From Candidatus Kaistella beijingensis (GTDB lineage: Bacteria; Bacteroidota; Bacteroidia; Flavobacteriales; Weeksellaceae), in the NCBI RefSeq assembly GCF_020084865.1, contig NZ_CP071953.1:1922001-1986000 (forward strand): a stretch of 64,000 nt of DNA, read 5' to 3'. This document shows positions 7,590 to 16,474 of this stretch, piece after piece; positions within the stretch are counted from its first letter, which is position 1; each line of letters opens with the position of its first letter. The translations under genes and the position numbers were made by a program. The notes beneath the pieces were generated by a model. It had not been told where the DNA came from. It searched no databases and saw only the letters and a program-made list of their open reading frames with translations.

Positions 7590-9449
7590 TTACTTTAAAT
7601 AAATTAATAAAACATTAATATCCGCAGGAGAAACTCCACTGATTCTTCCTGCCTGTGCGATGGTTTTAGGACGAATTTTCATGAACTTCTGTTTTGCTTC
7701 TGCTGATAATGATTTCAATGTATTATAATCAAAATCTTCAGGGATTTGAATGGTTTCTAAACGGAGTAGCTTGGAAACGTTTTCTTTTTCTTTTTCGATA
7801 TAGCCACGATATTTTACGTTGATTTCTGCCTGTTCTTTTACTTCGTCAGAATAGTTTTCTGTTCCTACTTTGATGAAATCAATTTCTTCCAATTTCTCTA
7901 AAGTCATGTTTGGTCTAGTTAATATCTGAGCTGCACGATAAGCTTGGTCAACAGGAGAGGATTCAATACTTTCAAGGACTGGATTGATGACTCCTGGTTT
8001 TAAGGAAGTATCTCTCAAGAAAGCTTCCAGTTCGTTACTTTTTGCAATTTTTTCTTCCACTTTTCTTAAACGTTCTTCTTTGGCTAAACCTAGATTGTAC
8101 GCTTTTTCAGTCAAACGAATATCTGCATTATCTTGCCGTAAAAGTAAGCGATATTCAGCACGGGAAGTAAACATTCTGTAAGGTTCTTCCGTTCCTTTGG
8201 TAATTAAATCATCAATTAAAACTCCGATATATGCTTCATCACGATTAAGGATGAATTCTTCTTTTCCGTGAACTTTATTATGGGCATTAATTCCTGCAAT
8301 TAAACCTTGTCCTGCAGCTTCTTCGTACCCTGTAGTTCCATTGATTTGTCCTGCAAAATAGAGGTTTTCAATCAATTTGGTTTCTAAAGTGTGATTCAAT
8401 TGAGTAGGAGGGAAGTAGTCATATTCAATGGCATAACCTGGTCGAAAAACTTTAACATTTTCAAAGCCTGGAATATGTTTCATCGCTTTAACTTGAACTT
8501 CCTCCGGGAGAGATGAGCTGAATCCGTTGACGTAAATTTCTACCGTTCTCCAACCTTCAGGTTCTACGAACAATTGATGGCGGTTTCTCTCAGCAAAACG
8601 GTTAATTTTATCTTCAATACTTGGACAATATCTTGGACCTAAACTTTGAATGGTTCCATTAAACATCGGACTTCTATCGAATCCTTCACGTAAAACTTCA
8701 TGGACTGTCTCGTTGGTGTAAACAATGTGACAACTTAATTGTTTTTGAAGTTTCGGAGAATCTAAATATGAAAATTTACCAGGATTTTCGTCGCCTTTCT
8801 GTTCTTCCATTTTGGAGTAATCCAGGCTTCTTCCGTCGACTCTTGGTGGAGTCCCGGTTTTCATTCTTCCTGCTTCAAAACCTAATGAAACCAATTGTTC
8901 GGTAATTCCAAAAGCTCTGGGTTCACCCATTCTTCCACCACCTAATTGTTTGTCTCCAACGTGAATTAAGCCGTTTAGAAATGTTCCGTTGGTAAGAACT
9001 ACAGATTTTGCTTTGATTTGTATTCCCAAAGAGGTAACAACTCCTGCAACTTTATTATTTTCAATGATTAAACTTTTCACCATATCTTGGAAAAAATCCA
9101 GATTTGGTGTATTTTCAAGAGCAATTCTCCATTCTTCTGCGAACATCATTCTGTCATTTTGCGTTCTTGGAGACCACATCGCAGGTCCTTTGGAAAGGTT
9201 CAACATTTTGAACTGGATTGCAGATTTGTCCGCAACAATTCCTGAATAACCTCCCATTGCATCGATTTCTCGAACAATTTGTCCTTTTGCGATTCCGCCC
9301 ATTGCAGGATTGCAGCTCATTTGTCCAATGGTTTGCATATTCATGGTGACAAGCAAAGTTTTTGAACCTAAATTTGCTGCTGCAGCTGCTGCTTCGCAAC
9401 CGGCGTGTCCTGCTCCAACAACGATGACGTCGTATATTTCGTTAATCAT
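7590..9449 (-). CDS. mnmG: tRNA U34 carboxymethylaminomethyl-modification FAD protein MnmG (GidA)
   Basis: With MnmE it makes the cmnm5 modification on wobble U34 of several tRNAs, using FAD and methylene-THF. The 619 residues match the family. The FAD dinucleotide motif VVGAGHAGCEAA is near residue 10, followed by MSCNPAMGGIAKG near 44, the MKTGTPPRV segment near 197, FAGQINGTTGYEEAAGQG near 370, and a helical C-terminal MnmE/tRNA-binding region. The gene is bracketed by identical parS sites just after its stop and 52 bp before its ATG. mnmG is classically near oriC. Confidence 0.97.
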   Translation of the reverse strand: MINEIYDVIVVGAGHAGCEAAAAAANLGSKTLLVTMNMQTIGQMSCNPAMGGIAKGQIVREIDAMGGYSGIVADKSAIQFKMLNLSKGPAMWSPRTQNDRMMFAEEWRIALENTPNLDFFQDMVKSLIIENNKVAGVVTSLGIQIKAKSVVLTNGTFLNGLIHVGDKQLGGGRMGEPRAFGITEQLVSLGFEAGRMKTGTPPRVDGRSLDYSKMEEQKGDENPGKFSYLDSPKLQKQLSCHIVYTNETVHEVLREGFDRSPMFNGTIQSLGPRYCPSIEDKINRFAERNRHQLFVEPEGWRTVEIYVNGFSSSLPEEVQVKAMKHIPGFENVKVFRPGYAIEYDYFPPTQLNHTLETKLIENLYFAGQINGTTGYEEAAGQGLIAGINAHNKVHGKEEFILNRDEAYIGVLIDDLITKGTEEPYRMFTSRAEYRLLLRQDNADIRLTEKAYNLGLAKEERLRKVEEKIAKSNELEAFLRDTSLKPGVINPVLESIESSPVDQAYRAAQILTRPNMTLEKLEEIDFIKVGTENYSDEVKEQAEINVKYRGYIEKEKENVSKLLRLETIQIPEDFDYNTLKSLSAEAKQKFMKIRPKTIAQAGRISGVSPADINVLLIYLK

Positions 9450-9501
9450 ATTTTTTTCAAATTATAAACTTTGTCAAAAAATTAGAAGTTTGACAAAGAA
9501 A

Positions 9502-9517
9502 TGTTTCACGTGAAACA
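9502..9517. other. parS site 2 (ParB-binding centromere sequence)
   Basis: A second exact TGTTTCACGTGAAACA, 52 bp upstream of the mnmG ATG. Together with site 1 it frames the gene, so ParB loading and spreading could cover mnmG and its promoter. Confidence 0.92.
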
Positions 9518-9550
9518 TTGTGAAGATTTAATTAGAAGTTCTGCTCAAAA

Positions 9551-9630
9551 CTAGCCCCGATTGAAGCGGCATCCTTTTGTGCAGCGAAGCGGAACTAAAG
9601 ATATAGCGGAAAGCTGGAAATAGCTCTTAA
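9551..9630. repeat. Flavobacterial intergenic repeat with GCGAAGC mini-hairpin
   Basis: Reads tagccccgattgaagcggc, then atcctttt, a variable centre, aaagatatagcgg and aaagctggaaatagct. The outer parts AGC(C) and (A)GCT and the agcgg blocks mirror each other in part. The centre contains GCGAAGC (9584-9590), a sequence known to form an unusually stable DNA mini-hairpin. I recall this arrangement as a dispersed repeat in Chryseobacterium and Flavobacterium genomes. It lies between the ybeY stop and the mnmG promoter region and could act as a structured 3' end for ybeY. Confidence 0.6.
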
Positions 9631-9658
9631 TAAAAATATTAGAGATTGCATCACTTCA

Positions 9659-10078
9659 TTACATATCGTTCGCAAAGACATTCAAATAAAAATCTTCTTT
9701 TTGTCGCATTACTGTAATTTCTTCTTCCGTCTTGTCTTTGTAACCCATTAAGTGAAGAATTCCGTGTGCTAAAACCCTGTGAAACTCTGAATTAAAGTCT
9801 CTTACCAAAGTTTTGGCATTATCAGAAATGCGCGGCAAAGATACGAAAATATCTCCCGAAATAGTTTTTCCTTTAACATAATCAAAAGTGATGATGTCGG
9901 TGTAATAATCGTGGTCTAAGAAATCTTGATTTACTTTTAAGAGATATTCATCATCGCAAAAAATGTAATTGATTTCTCCTAGTTTTTTGTTTTCTGTTTT
10001 GATGACGTCTTCTAACCACGAAATGGTTGCTGTAGAAATAGGGATTTCATCAATATTTTCGAAAAAGAACTGTATCAT
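9659..10078 (-). CDS. ybeY: rRNA maturation endoribonuclease YbeY
   Basis: Metal-dependent RNase involved in 16S rRNA 3' processing and ribosome quality control. In the 139 residues the metal motif is HGILHLMGYKD, with His105 and His109. The usual third zinc ligand of GYDH is replaced by Asp115. FDYVKGKTISGDIFVS contains the conserved GDI-S substrate loop, and the position before the motif (Arg101) is kept. It is the last gene of the tdk - murF/alr - patatin - ybeY unit, starting 4 bp after the patatin stop. Confidence 0.92.
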   Translation of the reverse strand: MIQFFFENIDEIPISTATISWLEDVIKTENKKLGEINYIFCDDEYLLKVNQDFLDHDYYTDIITFDYVKGKTISGDIFVSLPRISDNAKTLVRDFNSEFHRVLAHGILHLMGYKDKTEEEITVMRQKEDFYLNVFANDM

Positions 10079-10082
10079 ATTA

Positions 10083-12245
10083 TTAAAACCAATGACCGAG
10101 AATGACGCTGAATATATTATTCTTGTTGGTGAAGGACCTGCTGTAATTGAGTTTAACCTGACCGAATGGGGATTTATATCCAGCTGTTAAACCTGCTGAA
10201 GATTCGGAGATATGAATCAAATCATCCACTTTTAAATCGTTGAATAGATTAGCAATGCTAAAGTCTGCGTTTAAAAAGTAATTTTTATAAACCTTGAACT
10301 GAAATGTGTTGATATTGGTCAACATATTTTTTGCTCCCAACTGGCCGAATTCATATCCCGAAAACCGCGTAAAATTTCCTAGATTTTGATCAAAAATTCC
10401 GCCAATTCTAAATAAATAGTAATCGTTTAACACTTCACCTACTGTGAATCCACCAAAAAGACCTAATCTATAAGTAAACCAATCCGTGAAAGGGAAGTTG
10501 ATTTGTGTAGTGATTTTTGTCTGTATTGTGCTTCCCTTTTCGTCATTTACAAGCAAATCAAGAAGTTTACTTTCGGCATTCAATGTAAATCCTCTTGTTG
10601 GAAATCCTTTGTCGTCTTGCGTGTCGCTCCTGATAAAAACATAGGGATTCAAAAAGTTTCTACCATCCGAAAAAACGGCACTTCCTACAGTTTTCGATTC
10701 AAAATAATCATGACTTAATCCTCCTCCAATTGCAAACTTGTCTCGCCAAACAGATTGTATAAAAACGTCATTTCTGAACCAATTCCACCTTTGATAAATA
10801 TTGGAGTCTACATTCTTCAGATCAAGTGTCATTCCCGAAGCATATACGCCGAATCCTGGAATATATCCATTATCGATAAAATAATTAAAATAGTATCTAG
10901 GTTTATCACCTATAACTACATCCAATGAAATAATAGAATTCCTGAATAAAAGCCTTTTAGCCGTTGCGTTTAGAAGCATGCCCGTTTTGAAAATTTCATC
11001 ATAATGCAAACCAAACTTCAGAAAGAATCGCGTATCGTCTTCAGTAACAAATAGTTTGAGATAGTTTTTGTTATCTTCAGTGATCACATCGTAGTTAATG
11101 AGTTTGTAATTATTGGTTGCATAAAGTTTATCAATCATCTTATTGAGGGTTCCATAGGTTTGCATCGATGGAAGCTTAAGATTCATCTTACCCAAAATGT
11201 AATTCTTTCTAAAAATGTGGTTATTTTCTACCGCAAGACTGTCAATTTTGTAAACATTTGAATAAATGGAACTTAAAGGTGCGCGAAGCATATTTTGCTG
11301 CTTTTTTGGGAGTAAAGAAAGGGTTTCCACAAGTTTCTGAGCTGCCACATAACCAGAATCAAGAATAATTTTTTTTGCATCGTAACTTGTCGCGCTCATT
11401 CCCTTCAAATCGGGATGAATGTTGATATCGGTGTATTTGTATTGGTTTTTTGTTTCCTTTTGAATCCCAAAATCAATGACCTGATTGAGAATCGCAATTG
11501 CAGATTGTAAATCTTTTCTGCTCGCTAAAGGTTGACTTAAATCTACGCCAATTACCACATCTATTCCTTTGTCTTTTAATGGTTTGGAAGGATAATTCAC
11601 TGTCATTGCTCCGTCAATATAAATGGAATCTCCAATCTTCACGGGATCCATCAATCCTGGAAAAGCGGAACTCGCCATAATGGAACTCACCAAATCTCCC
11701 TTTTCAAAAACCTCCATTTTTCCACTTTCGAGGTTGGTTGCAATACACATGAAAGGAATTGGCAGTTTTGAAAAATCATCAATATTGGAGACACTTTTAA
11801 AGAGCTCTTTCAATAGGTAAATATTTTTTTGACCTGTGGAAATTGCTTTTGGTAAAACATTCACCTTTCCGTTTGTTATAGGAATTGTCAAGAGATATTT
11901 ATCGACTGATTTGTTGAAAAAAGTAGTTTCCTGCCTTGTTTTTTCGTTTGCGATAATCGTATAGAAATCGGTATCCATTACGATCTTCTCAATTTCTTTC
12001 CCAGTATAACCCGAAGCGTAAAGTCCGCCAACAATGGAACCCATACTTGTTCCGGAAATATAGTCAACCTTAACTCCTAGAGAATCAAGCACTTTTAAAA
12101 CTCCGATGTGTGCGAAACCTTTTGCTCCACCTCCCGAAAGTGCCAAACCGATTTTTGGATTTTTGGGAATCGTAAATCCTTCTCTTACCTGCGAATGGTA
12201 AAAGTTGGCGAAAATCATGAGAATGAACAACAGAAATTTTTTCAT
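10083..12245 (-). CDS. Patatin-like phospholipase with outer-membrane barrel (type Vd / PlpD-like)
   Basis: 720-residue surface lipase candidate. A signal peptide (about 1-18) is followed by a patatin domain: oxyanion loop SGGGAKG at 37-43, nucleophile Ser67 in GTSMG, catalytic Asp211 in DGA. After residue 320 come a POTRA-like segment (about 330-400) and a BamA-type 16-strand barrel region to the end, finishing with SVILGHWF whose terminal Phe suits BAM recognition. This is the type Vd autotransporter layout. Its ATG overlaps the murF/alr stop by one base (TAATG), so it is co-translated with a cell-wall enzyme. Substrate and whether the lipase is released are unknown. Confidence 0.9.
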   Translation of the reverse strand: MKKFLLFILMIFANFYHSQVREGFTIPKNPKIGLALSGGGAKGFAHIGVLKVLDSLGVKVDYISGTSMGSIVGGLYASGYTGKEIEKIVMDTDFYTIIANEKTRQETTFFNKSVDKYLLTIPITNGKVNVLPKAISTGQKNIYLLKELFKSVSNIDDFSKLPIPFMCIATNLESGKMEVFEKGDLVSSIMASSAFPGLMDPVKIGDSIYIDGAMTVNYPSKPLKDKGIDVVIGVDLSQPLASRKDLQSAIAILNQVIDFGIQKETKNQYKYTDINIHPDLKGMSATSYDAKKIILDSGYVAAQKLVETLSLLPKKQQNMLRAPLSSIYSNVYKIDSLAVENNHIFRKNYILGKMNLKLPSMQTYGTLNKMIDKLYATNNYKLINYDVITEDNKNYLKLFVTEDDTRFFLKFGLHYDEIFKTGMLLNATAKRLLFRNSIISLDVVIGDKPRYYFNYFIDNGYIPGFGVYASGMTLDLKNVDSNIYQRWNWFRNDVFIQSVWRDKFAIGGGLSHDYFESKTVGSAVFSDGRNFLNPYVFIRSDTQDDKGFPTRGFTLNAESKLLDLLVNDEKGSTIQTKITTQINFPFTDWFTYRLGLFGGFTVGEVLNDYYLFRIGGIFDQNLGNFTRFSGYEFGQLGAKNMLTNINTFQFKVYKNYFLNADFSIANLFNDLKVDDLIHISESSAGLTAGYKSPFGQVKLNYSRSFTNKNNIFSVILGHWF

Positions 12246-14689
12246 TAATCTTTGATATAAATTCTTTTTACACGTCGAGAAATCGAGGTTAAAACTTCAT
12301 AAGGTATTGTTTTACAATAATCTGCAAATTCTTCCAAACTTGGTTTTGAGTTAAAAATAATGACTTCATCTCCTTCTTTTGCAGCGAAATCATCGATTTT
12401 AATCATCATCATATCCATGCAAACGTTGCCCACAATAGGGAAAATAATTCCTCCAATTCCAACATTTCCGGCTTTGTTTCCAATCAGCCGTGGAATTCCG
12501 TCTGCGTAACCAACGGGAATCGTGGCAATTCTTGTACCGCTTTCCGCTCGATATTTTCTACTGTAACCAATTGAATCTCCTTGATTTACTTCCGAGATTT
12601 GTGAAATTACGGTTTTAAAACTTACCGCGCTCTGTAATTGTTTTTTTATTTCAGTATTTGAGGAAATTCCGGCCATTCCAATTCCAATTCTTACCATATC
12701 GAATTGATATTCAGAGTAATTCACTATTCCCGAAGTATTTAAAATATGTCGAAGTGGAGTGTAATTTAACCCTGAAATTAATTTCTCTGAATTTTTCTTG
12801 AAAACCTCAATCTGTTCAAGTGTATATTCCTTTTCATTGAAATCATCAGAAGAAGAAAGATGGCTAAATATACTCTCCACCTTCACATTCATCGAGTTCA
12901 ACTTTTCAATGAGTTCACCCAATTCATCTTCCTTAAAACCAAGTCGATGCATTCCTGTTTCCAACTTGATGTGGATTGGATATTTCTGCTGAATGCCTTT
13001 TCTAATCAATTGCTGGTTAAACAGTTCCAAAACGCGAAAACTATAAATTTCGGGTTCCAAATTGAAATCAATGATGATGTCATAACTATGCTGTTCAGGA
13101 TTCATCACCATAATCGGCGTAGTAATTCCATTTTTTCGCAAATCAACGCCTTCATCTGCATACGCAACTCCAAGATAATCAATGTGATGATGCTGTAAAA
13201 ATTCAGCAACTTCATAGCCGCCTAAACCGTAAGAATACGCTTTTACCATCGCCATCATTTTGGTTTCAGGTTTCAGCAAAGATTTATGAACATTGATGTT
13301 GTGAAGAATCGCATTCAAATTCACCTCCAAAACGGTGTCGTGTTTTTGAAGTTCGAGATGATTTTTCACCCTTTCAATTTCAAATTTTCTTGCTCCTTTT
13401 AATAGAATTATTTCATTTTCGATTTGATTAAATAAATGATTTTCAATTAATTCACTGGTATTATTAAAAGTGTAAGTTTCAGCTCTGAAAAGCTTATTAA
13501 ATTTCGAAATCTCGTTTCCGATTAGAAAAACTTTGCCGAAATTTTGGTGATTGGTCAACTCTGCAACTTCATGATAAAGTTGGTCAGAATTTTTTCCTTC
13601 CACAAAATCCGTGATAATTAGTGTTTTTAGTGGCTTATTATATTCATTGATAAACTGAAAAGCAATCTTCAAAGAATCCAAATCCAAATTAAAAGAATCG
13701 TTGATTATCAAATTGTTGCGAAGTCCGTTTACACTCTCCAAACGCATTTCGATGGATTTTAGAGCATTCAGTTTTTCAATAATCTTCGAATTGGAAAAAC
13801 CAAATTCTTTTAAGACCGCAATCACACACAAAACATTGATTAAAGTGGCTTCATCTCTTTGTTGTACAGGAACCGAAAAATCCTCATCGAAATATCGAAT
13901 TTTGAGGTCTTCATTTTTATTCTTCCAATCGTTTTTAATATAGATATTGTTTGAATGTTTTAGACCGAAAGAAATTAATTTTTTACTTAAGTAAAGGTCA
14001 TTAATTTTATTGACAACCAATTCGTTATCGCCATTAAAAATGATAATTTCAGAATTTTTAAATAGTAAAATTTTCTCATCAATAAGTTGCTCTTCATCTT
14101 TAAAGTTTGAAGAATGAGCAGAGCCGATATGTGTTAAAATTCCAATTTGAGGAGGAAAAATATCTTCCAAAATTTCCATTTCGTTTGGTTTAGAAATTCC
14201 GACTTCAAAAATTCCGAGTTGATGTTTATTATTGATTTCGAGAAGAGAAATAGGAAGCCCAATTTGAGAATTAAAACTTTTCGGACTTTTCACGGTAATG
14301 AACTCGTCGAAAAGACTTTGATAAAGCCATTCTTTCACGATGGTTTTCCCATTGCTTCCCGTGATTCCAATGGTTTTTAAGTCAAATTTATGCAAATGAT
14401 ATTTTGCCAAATCCTGCAAAAATTTCACCGAATCTTCTACAATAATCCATGTAACATTTTCAATTTCAAGTACTTGACGTTCAGAAATAATGACTGAAAC
14501 TCCTTTTTCAACCGCGGAATAAATATATTTTTCGCCCGAATTTTTTGAAGTATTGATGGCTAGAAAAAACGTGTTTAGAACAGAGAAAATATTTCGACTG
14601 TCAAACGCAATATTTTTAATGTGAAGATTTTCATCCCCGATTAATTGCGAATTCGTGATTTCTGCGAGTTGTTTGGTGGTGTAATTCAT
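12245..14689 (-). CDS. Bifunctional MurF ligase / alanine racemase
   Basis: Fusion that makes D-alanine and joins D-Ala-D-Ala to UDP-MurNAc-tripeptide. MurF occupies about 1-450, with ATP loop GITGSNGKT at 108-116 and the C-terminal Mur ligase domain with KGARKFE near 431. The alanine racemase covers about 451-814: PLP lysine Lys483 in MVKAYSYG, catalytic Tyr in GDSIGYSRKY, and IPVGYADGIPR with NVCMDMMMI. The same fusion is established in many Bacteroidota, so it is lineage-typical and not a novel event. The second half of the usual R-x-GI-x-x-YG segment reads GIGMAG, with Ala for Tyr. It begins immediately after the tdk stop. Confidence 0.95.
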   Translation of the reverse strand: MNYTTKQLAEITNSQLIGDENLHIKNIAFDSRNIFSVLNTFFLAINTSKNSGEKYIYSAVEKGVSVIISERQVLEIENVTWIIVEDSVKFLQDLAKYHLHKFDLKTIGITGSNGKTIVKEWLYQSLFDEFITVKSPKSFNSQIGLPISLLEINNKHQLGIFEVGISKPNEMEILEDIFPPQIGILTHIGSAHSSNFKDEEQLIDEKILLFKNSEIIIFNGDNELVVNKINDLYLSKKLISFGLKHSNNIYIKNDWKNKNEDLKIRYFDEDFSVPVQQRDEATLINVLCVIAVLKEFGFSNSKIIEKLNALKSIEMRLESVNGLRNNLIINDSFNLDLDSLKIAFQFINEYNKPLKTLIITDFVEGKNSDQLYHEVAELTNHQNFGKVFLIGNEISKFNKLFRAETYTFNNTSELIENHLFNQIENEIILLKGARKFEIERVKNHLELQKHDTVLEVNLNAILHNINVHKSLLKPETKMMAMVKAYSYGLGGYEVAEFLQHHHIDYLGVAYADEGVDLRKNGITTPIMVMNPEQHSYDIIIDFNLEPEIYSFRVLELFNQQLIRKGIQQKYPIHIKLETGMHRLGFKEDELGELIEKLNSMNVKVESIFSHLSSSDDFNEKEYTLEQIEVFKKNSEKLISGLNYTPLRHILNTSGIVNYSEYQFDMVRIGIGMAGISSNTEIKKQLQSAVSFKTVISQISEVNQGDSIGYSRKYRAESGTRIATIPVGYADGIPRLIGNKAGNVGIGGIIFPIVGNVCMDMMMIKIDDFAAKEGDEVIIFNSKPSLEEFADYCKTIPYEVLTSISRRVKRIYIKD

Positions 14690-15274
14690 CTATTTCCGCT
14701 TCGACATTTCTTCATTAAAAACTTTTCTACTCACCGCTTCGTAACTGTCGGTTTCACCCAGTTGCACCAAATCGGTATTTTCAGAAGTTCGCATCGAATG
14801 ATTAGCAAGATTTCCCGTTCTTTTACAAATCGCGTGAACTTTCGTCACATATTCCGCCGTTGCCATCAAATTCGGCATCGGCCCAAACGGACGTCCCATG
14901 AAATCCATGTCCAAACCTGCAATCACCACACGAATCCCCGCATTTGCCAATTGGTTGGCTACATCTACAATGCTTTCGTCAAAAAATTGCGCCTCGTCGA
15001 TTCCCACCACATCGCAAGTTGAACCGAGTAGCAAAATCTCGTTCGGACTTTCAACGGGCGTACTTCGGATTTTGTTCTGATTGTGGGAAACTACCTCTTC
15101 TTCTGCATATCTTGTGTCGAGTTTTGGTTTAAAAATCTCCACATTTTGTCCCGCCATTTCCGCACGCCGAAGTCTGCGAATCAATTCCTCGGTTTTTCCC
15201 GAGAACATCGAGCCGCAGATTACTTCCATCCAACCGCTTTGTTTGGCGTGATTTATTGTATTTTCTAAAAACAT
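14690..15274 (-). CDS. tdk: Thymidine kinase
   Basis: Type II thymidine kinase of the salvage pathway (thymidine + ATP to dTMP). The 194 residues carry P-loop [17 protein letters not shown] at 22-38, the DEAQFF Walker B/lasso region near 95, and [17 protein letters not shown] near 119. The family's zinc-binding cysteines are thin: Cys153 (HAICKRTG) is present, whereas the second CxxC is replaced by NLANHSMR, as in several Bacteroidetes TKs. First gene of the operon leading to murF/alr. Confidence 0.93.
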   Translation of the reverse strand: MFLENTINHAKQSGWMEVICGSMFSGKTEELIRRLRRAEMAGQNVEIFKPKLDTRYAEEEVVSHNQNKIRSTPVESPNEILLLGSTCDVVGIDEAQFFDESIVDVANQLANAGIRVVIAGLDMDFMGRPFGPMPNLMATAEYVTKVHAICKRTGNLANHSMRTSENTDLVQLGETDSYEAVSRKVFNEEMSKRK

Positions 15275-15304
15275 TTGTTAAATTAGCCGTAATATTTAAG
15301 ATAT

Positions 15305-15312
15305 CAAAATTA
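15305..15312 (-). promoter_or_regulatory. -7 promoter element of the tdk operon
   Basis: On the minus strand TAATTTTG, an exact TAnnTTTG box 31 bp before the tdk ATG in the 61-bp divergent gap. A -33 TTG at the correct spacing is not evident. Confidence 0.45.
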
Positions 15313-15335
15313 AGGAAATTTAATAAGAAACCATC

Positions 15336-16364
15336 ATGCAAAACCTTCAGGATATACAGGAAAAGATTTTTTTTGAGGCGAAAAATATTCTCGAAACCCT
15401 TTCAAAAATTAATTCGAAAGACGAATTATTAGCAAAGCAGGATCTGTTTTCAGAGGTTACAGACAGAATTGCCTTCCTTCGGATTTTAGAAAAAAACAGA
15501 GATAGTTTTGTTGTTGAAACACCTTTGCAAATCATTGATAATCAAGAGACAGACTTAGATTTAAACAAAGAACATGCTCCGAAAAATGAGGAATATTTTG
15601 ACGATGCTCCTTACGAAGAAGATGTAATCGAGGAAGAAGTAATTTTTACCAATGAGCTGAACGATATTGATGCCGAAGAATTACCAGAAATATCAATTTC
15701 AGGAGAACAATTAGAAGCGCCTATCGTAGCAAAATTGTCTGAAGGAGAGGTTTCAGATTTATCCTTGCAAGAACCTGATAAGGAAATTCCTTTAATTGTA
15801 GAACAGGAACAGTCTGATTACCATGAAAAAGTTGCACAGAGAGAGCGAGAATTTTTAGAATCAGAAGAACGACGTAGAAAAATTGTGGAATTCAACAAAG
15901 AAGATGTTGTTCATCCACCAAAAGAAGAAGTGTTTCAAGAAAATAAAACCCAGCAACATCACGCTGAGAAAAAATTTAAGTTGGCGAATATCAAAGGTTT
16001 AAAAGCCGTTCAGAATTTATTTGACGACGACCCACTTGAAAATGGTGAAGATGTTTCGGTAAAACATGCTGTAAAAGACGATTCAGGAAGTTTATTAAAA
16101 ACCAATATTCCAACTGATTTCATGGAGGCGGAAAAGCGCAAACCAGAATTCAAACTTGATTTGAACGACAAAGTTGCTTTTACGAAATTACTTTTTAAAG
16201 GAAATGAAGAAGAATTAAAATTCACCATCGATAAGCTGAATTCCTTCAAAGATTTGGAAGACGCGAGACAATATTTAAGCGAAATCTACTACTTAAAAGA
16301 TTGGGGAAAATCTGATGAATACGCACAAAGACTGTGGAGTTTGGTAGAAAATAAGTTTCTTTAA
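15336..16364 (+). CDS. Acidic conserved hypothetical protein
   Basis: I do not recognise a named family. The 342 residues have three parts. An N-terminal helix region (1-60) reads IQEKIFFEAKNILETLSKIN. A low-complexity, very acidic, Glu/Asp-rich linker follows (about 70-200, with EEDVIEEEVI and QEPDKEIPL), then a short basic motif and a folded C-terminal helical domain (about 265-342, LNDKVAFTKLLFKGNEEELKF to SEIYYLKDWGKSDEYAQRLW). There is no signal peptide or TM segment. The head-linker-tail layout suggests an adaptor in the cytoplasm. It is the first gene of the plus-strand run to fabG. Confidence 0.75.
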   Translation: MQNLQDIQEKIFFEAKNILETLSKINSKDELLAKQDLFSEVTDRIAFLRILEKNRDSFVVETPLQIIDNQETDLDLNKEHAPKNEEYFDDAPYEEDVIEEEVIFTNELNDIDAEELPEISISGEQLEAPIVAKLSEGEVSDLSLQEPDKEIPLIVEQEQSDYHEKVAQREREFLESEERRRKIVEFNKEDVVHPPKEEVFQENKTQQHHAEKKFKLANIKGLKAVQNLFDDDPLENGEDVSVKHAVKDDSGSLLKTNIPTDFMEAEKRKPEFKLDLNDKVAFTKLLFKGNEEELKFTIDKLNSFKDLEDARQYLSEIYYLKDWGKSDEYAQRLWSLVENKFL

Positions 16365-16474
16365 AGATCGGAGACCGAAGTCGGATTTCGGAAGAAAAAT
16401 TCTGAACCCACGAAAATCTTTTATAAACAAGTAAATCTACGGACTTCGGACTGCCGTCTTCCGACCAAAGAATT

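Noticed and set aside
12245..14689. MurF-alanine racemase fusion as a novel event
   Set aside because: The same fusion is known in many Bacteroidota, so it is reported as a gene only.
16365..16474. cggagaccgaagtcgg / cggacttcggactgccg strings before the MurC-like gene
   Set aside because: They show weak local symmetry but are too short and imperfect to call a defined element from one copy.
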